Origin: an uncultured Erysipelotrichaceae bacterium
GTDB lineage: Bacteria; Bacillota_I; Bacilli_A; RFN20; CAG-826
Assembly: GCA_902791085.1 (NCBI GenBank)
Contig: CADAUN010000004.1
Coordinates: 1-21,541, forward strand
Length of the DNA: 21,541 nt
Reading direction: 5' to 3'
Part shown: in pieces, positions 15,301 through 21,541 of the stretch
How positions within the stretch are numbered: position 1 is the first letter of the stretch
How the letters are laid out: each line of letters starts with the position of its first letter
Position numbers and translations under genes: made by a program
The notes under the pieces: model-generated
Told to the model about the DNA's origin: nothing
Database searches by the model: none
What the model saw: the letters and a program-made list of their open reading frames with translations, nothing else

Positions 15301-16466
15301 CCGGTCAAAGCTATCCGCTAAAATCGTATGTCGCCTCTTTGTTCGTGCATGGAGAAGATAGACCACGTTCGATTCCTGCCATTGTCGAAGTGACCGATGG
15401 AGCAGGAGCAAAAACGTTAGATTCAGATTTAGTCTATGTTCCTAGCGCTTCTTCTTCCGTTACAAACGCCATCCTTCGTTTCCGCTTCCCCGGTCTTGAA
15501 GGCGAGAGCACAGAAATTACCAAAACCATCCCAATTCGCACCATCGCCCGTGGTGGCGGATTCATGGCCAATTATTTCTTGGCGAACGAAGGAACGTCTA
15601 TTGCTGCCAGTGACGAAGGCATTGCTTTAAGCGCGGAATCTGCCTCTACCTTCGGCGCCTCATTCTTGCATCGTTTGAGTGATAGAAACTTGCCGATTCG
15701 TTTCTCTTTTAGCAATGTAAATTCCTTCCGTATGGTGTTACGCGACAGTCAGGAAGCGGAAGAGAAAGTGACTTTGTCTTTCCAAAAGAACGGTTCGACT
15801 TTATCGCTCACTGGCCCCAATCATTCTTCTTACACGATGAATAGCCAAAACGGGCAGTACATGCTCCGCGTGAAGAATTCGGGTAGCATCGTCGATATTC
15901 GTGATGTCACGATGGGTACTTTGAGCGCTTATGATGACGGAAGGGCATTCCATGGCTTCTCCAGCGGTTCTTTCTATTTCTCGGTTGAAGTCGATCGGGA
16001 AAACGAAAACTCTTCCTTCGCTTTCTTAGGCATCGCCAATCAAACCTTAAACAATTTCCGTAGCGATACCGCTTCTCCTTTATTAACGATTCATGGCAAT
16101 TGCGCCGGCCGTTATCAAAAAGGCGAAAGCGTCTCAATTCCTGCTGCTAGCGCTTATGATGTCTTAAATGACGTTGGAGAGGTGAAAGTCAGCATTTCAC
16201 GAAATGGCGAGACGGTGGTAAACGAGACTTCTGCGACAGAAGCAACGACTTTCGTTCCGAATGATTATGGTACCTATGAAGTGCTATATACCGTCATGGA
16301 TTCTCAAGGAAATTACGCGCGGAACGCCCAATATTTCCAAGTCGTTGACGGGGTAAAACCAACCTTGCATTTCGCCGAAGAAAATCCATTCCCAAGCGAA
16401 GTGAAAGTTGGAACTACTTTGAAATTGCCTTCTTATACCGTCGAAGATAACGGCGATTTAACGTAA
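12348..16466 (+). CDS. Giant secreted protein with alternating Ig-like and beta-sandwich domains, cut by an in-frame TAA
   Basis: 1372 residues up to the TAA, or 1426 codons if that position were sense. It starts with a signal peptide (MKKALLCLLVLSAPCLLA); the cysteine is preceded by Pro, so it is not a good lipobox and cleavage by signal peptidase I is likelier. The layout alternates: a beta-sandwich-like domain (about 30-245), three Ig-like domains (about 246-525), a second beta-sandwich-like domain (about 526-785), three more Ig-like domains (about 786-1080), a third large domain (about 1081-1252), then two Ig-like domains. The last Ig-like domain is broken by the stop. The large domains resemble concanavalin-like or carbohydrate-binding folds only by pattern; I see no catalytic signature. 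There is no LPxTG motif or C-terminal membrane anchor. The ATGA overlap with the permease gene and AAGGAGGA ribosome site support the start. Likely an extended surface or secreted glycan-binding scaffold, by inference. Confidence 0.75.
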   Translation: MKKALLCLLVLSAPCLLALEPGNESYLLQAEEGSTPSLFAKNGLKEKALRSLPGSTRKGTLLYGYDSGASATMKAPLKDAFTANIVAANDALNGYTLTFSDKATSKSFDIGVNLYSAYSDVYVAYQGQKVGIHTYQIDWNKEERLLGRSAAYNAQGEYSRVSSREVTLSFDPLTMQVQMKSDTGSMKTVWDFANEYNDGQYLAHDLTTFGEYTVTLTFGTVKAYSSASLLLYSFGGFDLSQSLESSGTLLTANVRENAKVGQSYTAPTPRIVSATDGELDASHVTLTIRNQNGDVIQEGNSLTFTPATAGYYYLYYAYDDDIHQAHAYYRIEAKEELVATFSYEKELPPSTDIGVHGSLSLPRAYLSGGAFLSGKQVEALLTIQKDGMALDGYSKIPGGFTYEFPSAGAYELIYSHPSYPTMKESHLVQVRDDIATWKLSSPLSETNALGSRIELPNATVYVQGEAIQATKKLVFPSGRESSGEIAYLTELGNYRLVYSYVIHGKTESHTYRLSAHTSNVSLWSGAPVAYDSPKENLTYHGTKLTLKNGATALYQKCIDFSQYAFNDNASVAEKEAEHPFLDLTLSPQANGTSDMTALYVVLTDAEDPTNTVEIRMRNVVWTTHAIIRAKAKNQIWVGYDKDFWNGAITIVDSQAHEDGGAGSALTFTQNNDGQDDSYATNSLKLYWNNAKRCLYVRPDQSGLYGYTNSGPNTDIVKSWLVRDFATTDDKLSAGDAPWSGFRSGKAYVSIYAKGVTSKADVFIRSIDGSDQGDPFYQDRKGPSLIVNVPSTSKGALPAALMGKPYRVFSYRVQDDDSTVASLSIKAYLKNLKGEETELYCGSSFIPNQEGSVRLVYEASDVFGNVTKKEYSIPVKTTLDTQVITLNGELPTNVKVGDFVTVPTAKVTGGDDYHQIKITAQVGEHEIVVENQRFQALYEGDYAITYEAEDWVGETVSKTIYLHDVSYSNAPRFEADELFLPETFISGQSYPLKSYVASLFVHGEDRPRSIPAIVEVTDGAGAKTLDSDLVYVPSASSSVTNAILRFRFPGLEGESTEITKTIPIRTIARGGGFMANYFLANEGTSIAASDEGIALSAESASTFGASFLHRLSDRNLPIRFSFSNVNSFRMVLRDSQEAEEKVTLSFQKNGSTLSLTGPNHSSYTMNSQNGQYMLRVKNSGSIVDIRDVTMGTLSAYDDGRAFHGFSSGSFYFSVEVDRENENSSFAFLGIANQTLNNFRSDTASPLLTIHGNCAGRYQKGESVSIPAASAYDVLNDVGEVKVSISRNGETVVNETSATEATTFVPNDYGTYEVLYTVMDSQGNYARNAQYFQVVDGVKPTLHFAEENPFPSEVKVGTTLKLPSYTVEDNGDLT

Positions 16467-16628
16467 GTCGTCGTCAAACTCTATGTGAAAAAGCCAAGCG
16501 GAGAGATGCTGATACCAAGCGGAGATAGCTTTACTTTCGATACACGCGGCACTTATCGCTTTACCTATTTCTTGCAAGACGAAAATGGCGGAAGCCAAGT
16601 CATTGCCTTCTCAGTTAACGTTCGATAA
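16464..16628 (+). pseudogene. In-frame 3' remainder of the giant protein gene after a TAA codon
   Basis: After the TAA at 16464-16466 (codon 1373) the same frame stays open for 53 codons, from VVVKLYVKKPSGEM to ...VIAFSVNVR, ending at a TAA at 16626-16628. The next gene starts 14 bases later with its own ribosome site, the usual spacing in this operon. The encoded residues complete the last Ig-like domain: the order 'VKVG-LPSY-VED...VVVKLYV...GTYRFTYFLQDENG' parallels the preceding repeat '...VKVSISR...GTYEVLYTVMDSQGN'. This is therefore one gene with a recent nonsense change, a sequencing or assembly error, or read-through, not a separate gene. Confidence 0.8.
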
Positions 16629-16642
16629 AAGAGGAAAAGATC

Positions 16643-18565
16643 ATGAAAAGCAAATTCATTCGTCTATGGGGAACGACGTTGTTGTTATTCCCTTTCCTGA
16701 TGGGTTGCCATCCCAAAACCCATGAATCCTCTACCTCAAAAGACTCTGTTCCTTCATCGGAAAAGATTGCCGACACCGCTTATAGCATCGTTAGCGATGG
16801 CAGAAGCGACTATTCCATTATTATTCCCGCTGCCGCCGATAGCGATGTGACCTTTGCCGCCAGCGAATTACAAACTTTCATGGCGCTTTCTACCGGGGTC
16901 AAACTCCCCATTCTTTTCGACGATAATTTATCGTTCGACGAAAACAAACCTTACTTCTCTTTAGGGAAAACCAACATCTTTGAAGGAAGCAAGCTTACCT
17001 TCAGCGACAATATGCGGCTGACTGGTTATTATCTGAAACGTTTTGGAAGGCAAGTGGTACTCGCATCACAAGACGACAAAGGATTGGCTTCTGGTGTTTA
17101 TGACATGTTGAAGACGCTCGTCAATCTCGAGATCTATAACGTCGATGAATATGATTACGACCAAAAAACCAATCTTGCTTTGCCGGATTTCGACATCAAG
17201 TTCATTCCGATGATCGACGTCAGAGAATTGCTCTACAAATCCTTAAGTGATGACAGCACCTATAGCCGGAGGATGAAATTCTATTATGCGCCGCGGAAAT
17301 GGGGTGCCTTTGCCCATACCACCATCACCCAATTCCTGCCATTAGAAACCTATTATAACGATCATCCGGACTGGTATGCGGCCAATAAAAGTCAGGTGTG
17401 CTACACCAATCCTGGTGTCTTGGAAGAGATGTCCAAACGGGTGGAACAATGCATCGAAAAGAATCCCGATGCCGTTTATATCCAAATTGGTCATGAAGAT
17501 AACCATGACATGTGCATGTGCGACGCCTGCGTCAAAGAACGAGAGAAATATGGCGGACTTTATTCTGGTCAGGAACTGCGTTTCACCAATGACTTGGCTG
17601 CCAATGTTGACACGTGGCTTGCACAAAACCATCCCGACCGTACCATCAAATACGTCTTCTTTGCCTACCAAACTTCTGCCGAACCGCCAGTCAAATACGA
17701 CGAAGCAACCAATACGTATTCGCTTTATGACGCGGATTTGAAGATCCGTGACAATGTCATGGTGATGTTCGCGCCCATTGATATGAACTTCTCAGTGCCG
17801 TTAACTGACACCATCAATTCTGCTCAATTCAAGCAATTAAAAGGCTGGCGTTATTTGTTCGATTATTCCAACCAGCCCGACGGCATCTATGTATGGACTT
17901 ATTCCCTTTATCCTTATGCCGTCTTTGTTCCGATGAACAATTTCGGAAGCTATGTAAGCCAGTACCGCACCTTTGCCGATTATGGTTGTTGCAACGTCTA
18001 TGACCAAGCCCAATACCAAACGGGAACGCCTTGCTTCGAAGGGCTAAAGATCTATACCCAAGCCAAGGCGATGTATTCCCGTGATTTCGATTACAACACC
18101 GCAGCTGCCGATTACATTCAACATTATTACGGCCCTGCCGGAGATGCGATGCAACGCCTTCACGACTATTTGATTGCCTATTATCAATACCTCGTCGAAG
18201 AAAAGAACATGGGTGGCGGCATTATGACGGTCATGTACGACAGGAACTTCTTCCCTTTGAATACCCTTTATGAAATTCAAGGATTCATCGAAGACGGCCT
18301 TGCTGCCATTGCTTCTTTGCAAGAAAGCGATCCCGAACGTTATCAAGTGCTTTATGACCGACTCCGTCGCGAACAATGCTTCCCGTTGTTCTTGCTCTTC
18401 TATTTCTACCTTGATTCCATGCCACAAAACGAAAAAGTCGAAGGCTGGAACATCTTGAATACCTACACCAAGAAATACGACATCACCTGCACGGCGGAAA
18501 GCCGCTTCAACGTCGATGAATATCTTGAAAGCTGGCGTTCTGCCATCTTTGGGGAGGAGGATTAA
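16643..18565 (+). CDS. DUF4838-type surface lipoprotein with GH67-N-like domain
   Basis: 640 residues, exported: lipobox LMGC with lipidated C22 and a Ser/Thr linker. Residues about 48-170 resemble the N-terminal domain of alpha-glucuronidase-like proteins (SIIIPAAADSDVTFAASELQ, then YFSLGKT). The following region has the features of DUF4838 proteins: HPDWYA (241-246), the cysteine cluster CMCDAC (C291, C293, C296) after IGHEDNHDM, SGQELRFTNDLAANV and YVFFAYQTSAEPP (337-349). In barrel glycosidases a comparable place holds catalytic acids, so H284, E285 and D286 are candidates, but I know of no firmly assigned reaction. The cysteine cluster suggests a metal or a disulfide. It follows the giant protein gene with an AGAGGA ribosome site and ends one base before the next start. 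Likely a cell-surface glycan-active protein; possibly a glycosidase. Confidence 0.75.
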   Translation: MKSKFIRLWGTTLLLFPFLMGCHPKTHESSTSKDSVPSSEKIADTAYSIVSDGRSDYSIIIPAAADSDVTFAASELQTFMALSTGVKLPILFDDNLSFDENKPYFSLGKTNIFEGSKLTFSDNMRLTGYYLKRFGRQVVLASQDDKGLASGVYDMLKTLVNLEIYNVDEYDYDQKTNLALPDFDIKFIPMIDVRELLYKSLSDDSTYSRRMKFYYAPRKWGAFAHTTITQFLPLETYYNDHPDWYAANKSQVCYTNPGVLEEMSKRVEQCIEKNPDAVYIQIGHEDNHDMCMCDACVKEREKYGGLYSGQELRFTNDLAANVDTWLAQNHPDRTIKYVFFAYQTSAEPPVKYDEATNTYSLYDADLKIRDNVMVMFAPIDMNFSVPLTDTINSAQFKQLKGWRYLFDYSNQPDGIYVWTYSLYPYAVFVPMNNFGSYVSQYRTFADYGCCNVYDQAQYQTGTPCFEGLKIYTQAKAMYSRDFDYNTAAADYIQHYYGPAGDAMQRLHDYLIAYYQYLVEEKNMGGGIMTVMYDRNFFPLNTLYEIQGFIEDGLAAIASLQESDPERYQVLYDRLRREQCFPLFLLFYFYLDSMPQNEKVEGWNILNTYTKKYDITCTAESRFNVDEYLESWRSAIFGEED

Positions 18566-18566
18566 G

Positions 18567-19925
18567 ATGAAAAAAGGAAGCGCGTTATTACTGATTTCCA
18601 CCTTGTTTTTGGTGGCGTCTTGTAACCATAACGATCCTTCTTTGGAATCTCACCAAAACACAACTCCTTCTTCCCGAGTAGAAGCGGCTAAAGTCACCTT
18701 TGCCAAAACAGAAATCACTGTTGAGGAAGAAAGCCAAACCTTGTTGGCCTTTGAAACCAATCGACCAGGTCTAGTCACCTTTACTTCAAGTGATGAATCC
18801 GTTGCCGTTGTCTCCAAAGAAGGCGTTGTGTTAGCCAAAAAAGCGGGCGACACCACCATTAAAGCCTCGGTGGAAGAAGCCAATGCAACACTGACTTTGC
18901 ACGTGATTCCAGCGAAAGGCGAAACCGCGATTGTCGCGCCTTCAATCCTTTATTTAGATACCAAAAGCAAACAACCCGTATCCATCGACGCGAAATTGCT
19001 CCAAGATGGCAAGGAAAATCCTTCAGCCATTTTCACCTACGAAGTGGCTGACGACACCGTCGCAAGCGTGGATACGAATGGTGTGATCACTCCCATAAAA
19101 TCTGGAAACACCATCATTACCATCCGTTCCGATAACATTTCTATCGATATTCTAGCGGATGTTTATGACGAAGCCATTCATACGCCGAAGGAATTTACGA
19201 CTTTCTTAACGACGGGCCAGGCGAAATATGATGCAAAGGGCGCCCCAAATTATCGTGCCTATTTAGCTAACGATTTAGATTTCAAGGACACCGTATACGA
19301 AGGATACAACACTGCCGATGACCGTGTTGACGCAACTGCGTTTAGCGCAGAACTAAACGGTCGCTTCCATGCGATTCGAAACATCACTTTCACGCAGAAT
19401 GAAAACCCGCAATCTTTGTTTGGGCAATGTGTGGGTTCAAAAGTCTATGATCTGGCTTTCTTAAACGTTACATACACTTCCGAAAAAGCGGGAGGTCTAG
19501 CTTGGAAAGCAGCCAAAAAGTGGGCGACTGTCAGCACAGCTGCCTCTTTCGAAAACATTTACTTAGAAGCCAACATTGAAAACCAATGGGGCGGATTGAT
19601 TCCAACATTTTACGGCAACGACATGACCAACGTAGTGGCTAAGTTATCTTCTAAAGATGGTGTTTCTTATGACACCATCCGCGGTTTGGCCACCAATGCC
19701 TATAACTGGGATCAAGGGATCTTGCAAAACGTCATCGTTTATTCTTCTTGCGGTGCCATCACACCGATTGGCCATAGCGAATATATCAATGGACGCGAAC
19801 TTGATGTTTCTTCCTTGCATTGCACCGAAAGCGTGACGGAAGCGGCATATTGGGGCATTACCTCGTTAGACGCCTCCCGTTGGAATTTGTCTCCTACCGC
19901 ATGTCCTTCTCTCATCACGGAATAA
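18567..19925 (+). CDS. Surface lipoprotein with two Big_2-like domains and a GLUG-like C-terminal domain
   Basis: 452 residues, exported: lipobox LVASC with C19. Two bacterial Ig-like (Big_2) units follow, about 40-114 (TSSDESVAVVSKEGVVLAKK) and 120-200 (VADDTVASVDTNGVITPIKS), each with the typical 'S-x-VA-V...G-V-A/I-K-G-T-I' order. The C-terminal part (about 203-450) reads as a beta-helix or GLUG-like domain (FSAELNGRFHAIRNITF, SKVYDLAFLNVTY, AGGLAWKA). That fold type is seen in surface adhesins and polysaccharide-active proteins, but I find no catalytic residues. The start used has GGGGAGGAGG six bases upstream and begins the signal peptide; an in-frame ATG 51 bases earlier lies inside the preceding gene and would add residues before the signal, so it is rejected. 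The one-base gap to the DUF4838 gene implies coupling. Confidence 0.78.
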   Translation: MKKGSALLLISTLFLVASCNHNDPSLESHQNTTPSSRVEAAKVTFAKTEITVEEESQTLLAFETNRPGLVTFTSSDESVAVVSKEGVVLAKKAGDTTIKASVEEANATLTLHVIPAKGETAIVAPSILYLDTKSKQPVSIDAKLLQDGKENPSAIFTYEVADDTVASVDTNGVITPIKSGNTIITIRSDNISIDILADVYDEAIHTPKEFTTFLTTGQAKYDAKGAPNYRAYLANDLDFKDTVYEGYNTADDRVDATAFSAELNGRFHAIRNITFTQNENPQSLFGQCVGSKVYDLAFLNVTYTSEKAGGLAWKAAKKWATVSTAASFENIYLEANIENQWGGLIPTFYGNDMTNVVAKLSSKDGVSYDTIRGLATNAYNWDQGILQNVIVYSSCGAITPIGHSEYINGRELDVSSLHCTESVTEAAYWGITSLDASRWNLSPTACPSLITE

Positions 19926-19932
19926 ATCATTT

Positions 19933-21541
19933 ATGAAAAAAATCGCTCATTTTGGAAACACGACAATCTTTTCGTTGAATGGAACATGGTCCTTTTCATT
20001 AGACGGAGTCTCATATCCTGGCCACGTCCCTGGCGATATTGTGACCGATCTTTATGAAAATCATTTGATTGAAGACCCTTTTTATGGCGATAACGCTAAA
20101 AAGATTGCCTGGGTGCATGAACGCGATTGGACTTATGAGACGCACTTCTCCTTAACGGAAGAAGAGATGTCTTCTCTCGCCCCCGCTTTAACGTTCTTGA
20201 TGATGGATACCTATGCCACCATCACCTTAAATGGCAAAGTCATCGGAAAGACAGATTCCATGTTTGATCGTTATACCTTTCCCATCAAAGATGCGATTCA
20301 ATCTGGAGATAATGTCTTAACGGTGACTTTGCATTCGATTCGTCAGGTTTTGCGAAAGGTCCATAATCCCCGTTATCATGCTTCCTTCTGTGACGATCGG
20401 GCGACGCTTCGCAAAGCCCAATGCCATTTTGGGTGGGATTGGGCACCAAACTTCCCTGGAACAGGAATTGCGGACTCTGTATTACTTTATCTTGGAAACG
20501 GAAAACGGATCGATTCCGTTTATCCACAAACTTGGAAAGATGGTCGCATTTCCTTTCTTGTGGAATTGAATCTACCTCACGAAGAAGCGCTTGCTTATCA
20601 TCTTCGTTTGCAATTAGAACCGCATCCAAATGCTGGTTTCGATAATGCCTTGAAGATGGAATTACCCTGCGAAGGAACCAAAAATATTTTAAATTTTCGC
20701 GTGGAAAACCCCTCTCTTTGGTTTCCAAACGGATACGGAGAACAACCTTTATATCATTATCGGGTTGAACTTTATGATGAGAAAGGACTCCTTTGTGACA
20801 TCAAAGAAGGACGGCTCGGCATTCGCGAAATTAACATCGACGAATCCCCCTTTGACGCAACAAGACGCAACTTCCGTTTTATCGTGAATGGAATGCCTAC
20901 ATTCTTAACCGGAAGCAACTTTATTCCTTTATCTCCTTGCACGGGATCCATTCCTAATTCGTTATATCATGATCGCCTACTAGACGCGAAAGAAGCAGGC
21001 ATGAATCTCCTTCGTGTTTGGGGTGGCGGCTTATACGAAAAAGATATTTTCTATGACTTATGCGACGAGTTAGGCATATTGGTTTATCAAGATTTCATGT
21101 TCGCATGCCAATTCGTTCCTGACGATAACGATGGATTGCGAGACAAAATTCTTCGTGAGGTGAAGTATCAAGTCAGACGATTGCGTTCTCATCCTTGCCT
21201 CGCCCTTTATAGCGCAGGCAACGAACTCGGCGACGCGTTTGCCACTGAAAAAGATCGGCATTATTCCTTAGAAACGCAACGTGTCTTCTTTGCCGGTGTT
21301 GTGGCAAGCGAAGACCCAAGGCGAAAATTCTTGTGGGACTCCCCTTATTCTTTAACCGATGTTGGCAACGACAAAACTTCAGGCGATTGCCATTGCGGTT
21401 CTTATATCGAATGCAGCGAAGAAGACCGCTGGGACAATTTCCGTTCCTTCGGAGAAGAGAACGACTGTATGTTTGTCAGTGAGAATTCCAGCTTAGGCGC
21501 ATGCCGTTACCGTTCGTTGGTAAAATTCATGCCGCCTGACG
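19933..21541 (+). CDS. GH2 beta-mannosidase, N-terminal 536 residues (cut by window edge)
   Basis: Opens seven bases after the previous stop and stays in frame to the right edge. It hydrolyses terminal beta-D-mannosides with retention. Domain order is typical: N-terminal sugar-binding sandwich (about 10-185, with the family mark CHFGWDWAP at 164-172), Ig-like domain (about 190-300, WFPNGYGEQPLY 263-274), then the TIM barrel (RFIVNGMPTFLTGSNFIP 315-332, LLRVWGGGLYEKDIFYDLCDELGILVYQDF). E431 in SAGNEL is the expected acid/base and E517 in MFVSEN the expected nucleophile. After the nucleophile most relatives read YGFQSFP; here it is NSSLGACRYRS. There is no signal peptide, so it should act in the cytoplasm on imported oligosaccharides. 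The ribosome site is weak, which suggests coupling to the gene upstream. Confidence 0.9.
   Translation, partial: MKKIAHFGNTTIFSLNGTWSFSLDGVSYPGHVPGDIVTDLYENHLIEDPFYGDNAKKIAWVHERDWTYETHFSLTEEEMSSLAPALTFLMMDTYATITLNGKVIGKTDSMFDRYTFPIKDAIQSGDNVLTVTLHSIRQVLRKVHNPRYHASFCDDRATLRKAQCHFGWDWAPNFPGTGIADSVLLYLGNGKRIDSVYPQTWKDGRISFLVELNLPHEEALAYHLRLQLEPHPNAGFDNALKMELPCEGTKNILNFRVENPSLWFPNGYGEQPLYHYRVELYDEKGLLCDIKEGRLGIREINIDESPFDATRRNFRFIVNGMPTFLTGSNFIPLSPCTGSIPNSLYHDRLLDAKEAGMNLLRVWGGGLYEKDIFYDLCDELGILVYQDFMFACQFVPDDNDGLRDKILREVKYQVRRLRSHPCLALYSAGNELGDAFATEKDRHYSLETQRVFFAGVVASEDPRRKFLWDSPYSLTDVGNDKTSGDCHCGSYIECSEEDRWDNFRSFGEENDCMFVSENSSLGACRYRSLVKFMPPD

Noticed and set aside
12348..16628. TAA reassigned to an amino acid
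   Set aside because: At least seven other genes here end at TAA with a correctly spaced next gene, so the in-frame TAA at 16464 is a local event.
18516..18566. Upstream in-frame ATG for the Big_2 lipoprotein
   Set aside because: It lies within the end of the previous gene, lacks a ribosome site and would place 17 residues before the signal peptide; the ATG at 18567 has GGGGAGGAGG at proper spacing.
18044..18601. 185-codon open frame on the minus strand
   Set aside because: Antisense to the well-supported DUF4838 gene, with the low-complexity hydrophobic composition expected of a complementary-strand shadow.
20285..20728. 147-codon open frame on the minus strand
   Set aside because: It lies inside the clear GH2 beta-mannosidase frame, has no family motifs and no good ribosome site; it is an antisense shadow.

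Overview
The window reads as chromosomal DNA of an uncultured Bacillota. I infer class Bacilli, in a lineage near the Mollicutes/Erysipelotrichales, probably gut-associated. The reasons are moderate GC by eye, purine-rich GGAGG ribosome sites, several lipoproteins with Ser/Thr-rich linkers after the lipobox cysteine, and a PotA ATPase carrying a long insertion like the one known from mycoplasmal PotA. TGA acts as a stop (two permease genes end in it), so the mycoplasma genetic code is not used. I see no tRNA, rRNA, CRISPR array, insertion sequence or phage gene. The taxonomic placement is inference.

Layout. On the minus strand at 1-2047 is the start of a polyamine transport operon: potA, then potB running off the window edge, overlapping by 14 bases. 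A promoter at 2184-2211 and an intrinsic-terminator-like hairpin lie before potA; the hairpin sits directly against the potA ribosome site and suggests attenuation. Also on the minus strand are a GH95 alpha-L-fucosidase-type enzyme (2278-4890) and an AraC-family regulator (4960-5826).

A 222-base divergent control region (5827-6048) separates these from a long plus-strand operon that continues past the window end. This region holds overlapping divergent promoters, three GTTAAAAAT-like boxes, a near-perfect cre-like operator, a second palindrome, and an unusual ribosome site-hairpin-start arrangement.

The plus-strand operon has at least eight genes with gaps of 30 bases or less. In order: a large repeat-bearing lipoprotein of unknown function (6049-8679); a sugar-type ABC solute-binding lipoprotein (8710-10470); two sugar-type permeases (10483-11439, 11443-12351); a giant secreted multidomain Ig-like protein (12348-16466) whose frame is cut by a TAA but stays open for 53 more codons; a DUF4838-type lipoprotein (16643-18565); a Big_2 plus GLUG-like lipoprotein (18567-19925); and a GH2 beta-mannosidase cut by the window edge (19933-21541).

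Together this looks like a Gram-positive glycan-utilisation locus. Surface lipoproteins and the giant protein would bind or process a glycan, the ABC importer (without its own ATPase here) would bring oligosaccharides in, and cytoplasmic beta-mannosidase and GH95 enzyme would trim them. Control would be by the AraC regulator and probably catabolite repression. The most novel parts are the four surface proteins without a clear assignment: they have no catalytic family I can name with confidence, yet they are locked into an operon with a transporter and glycosidases.
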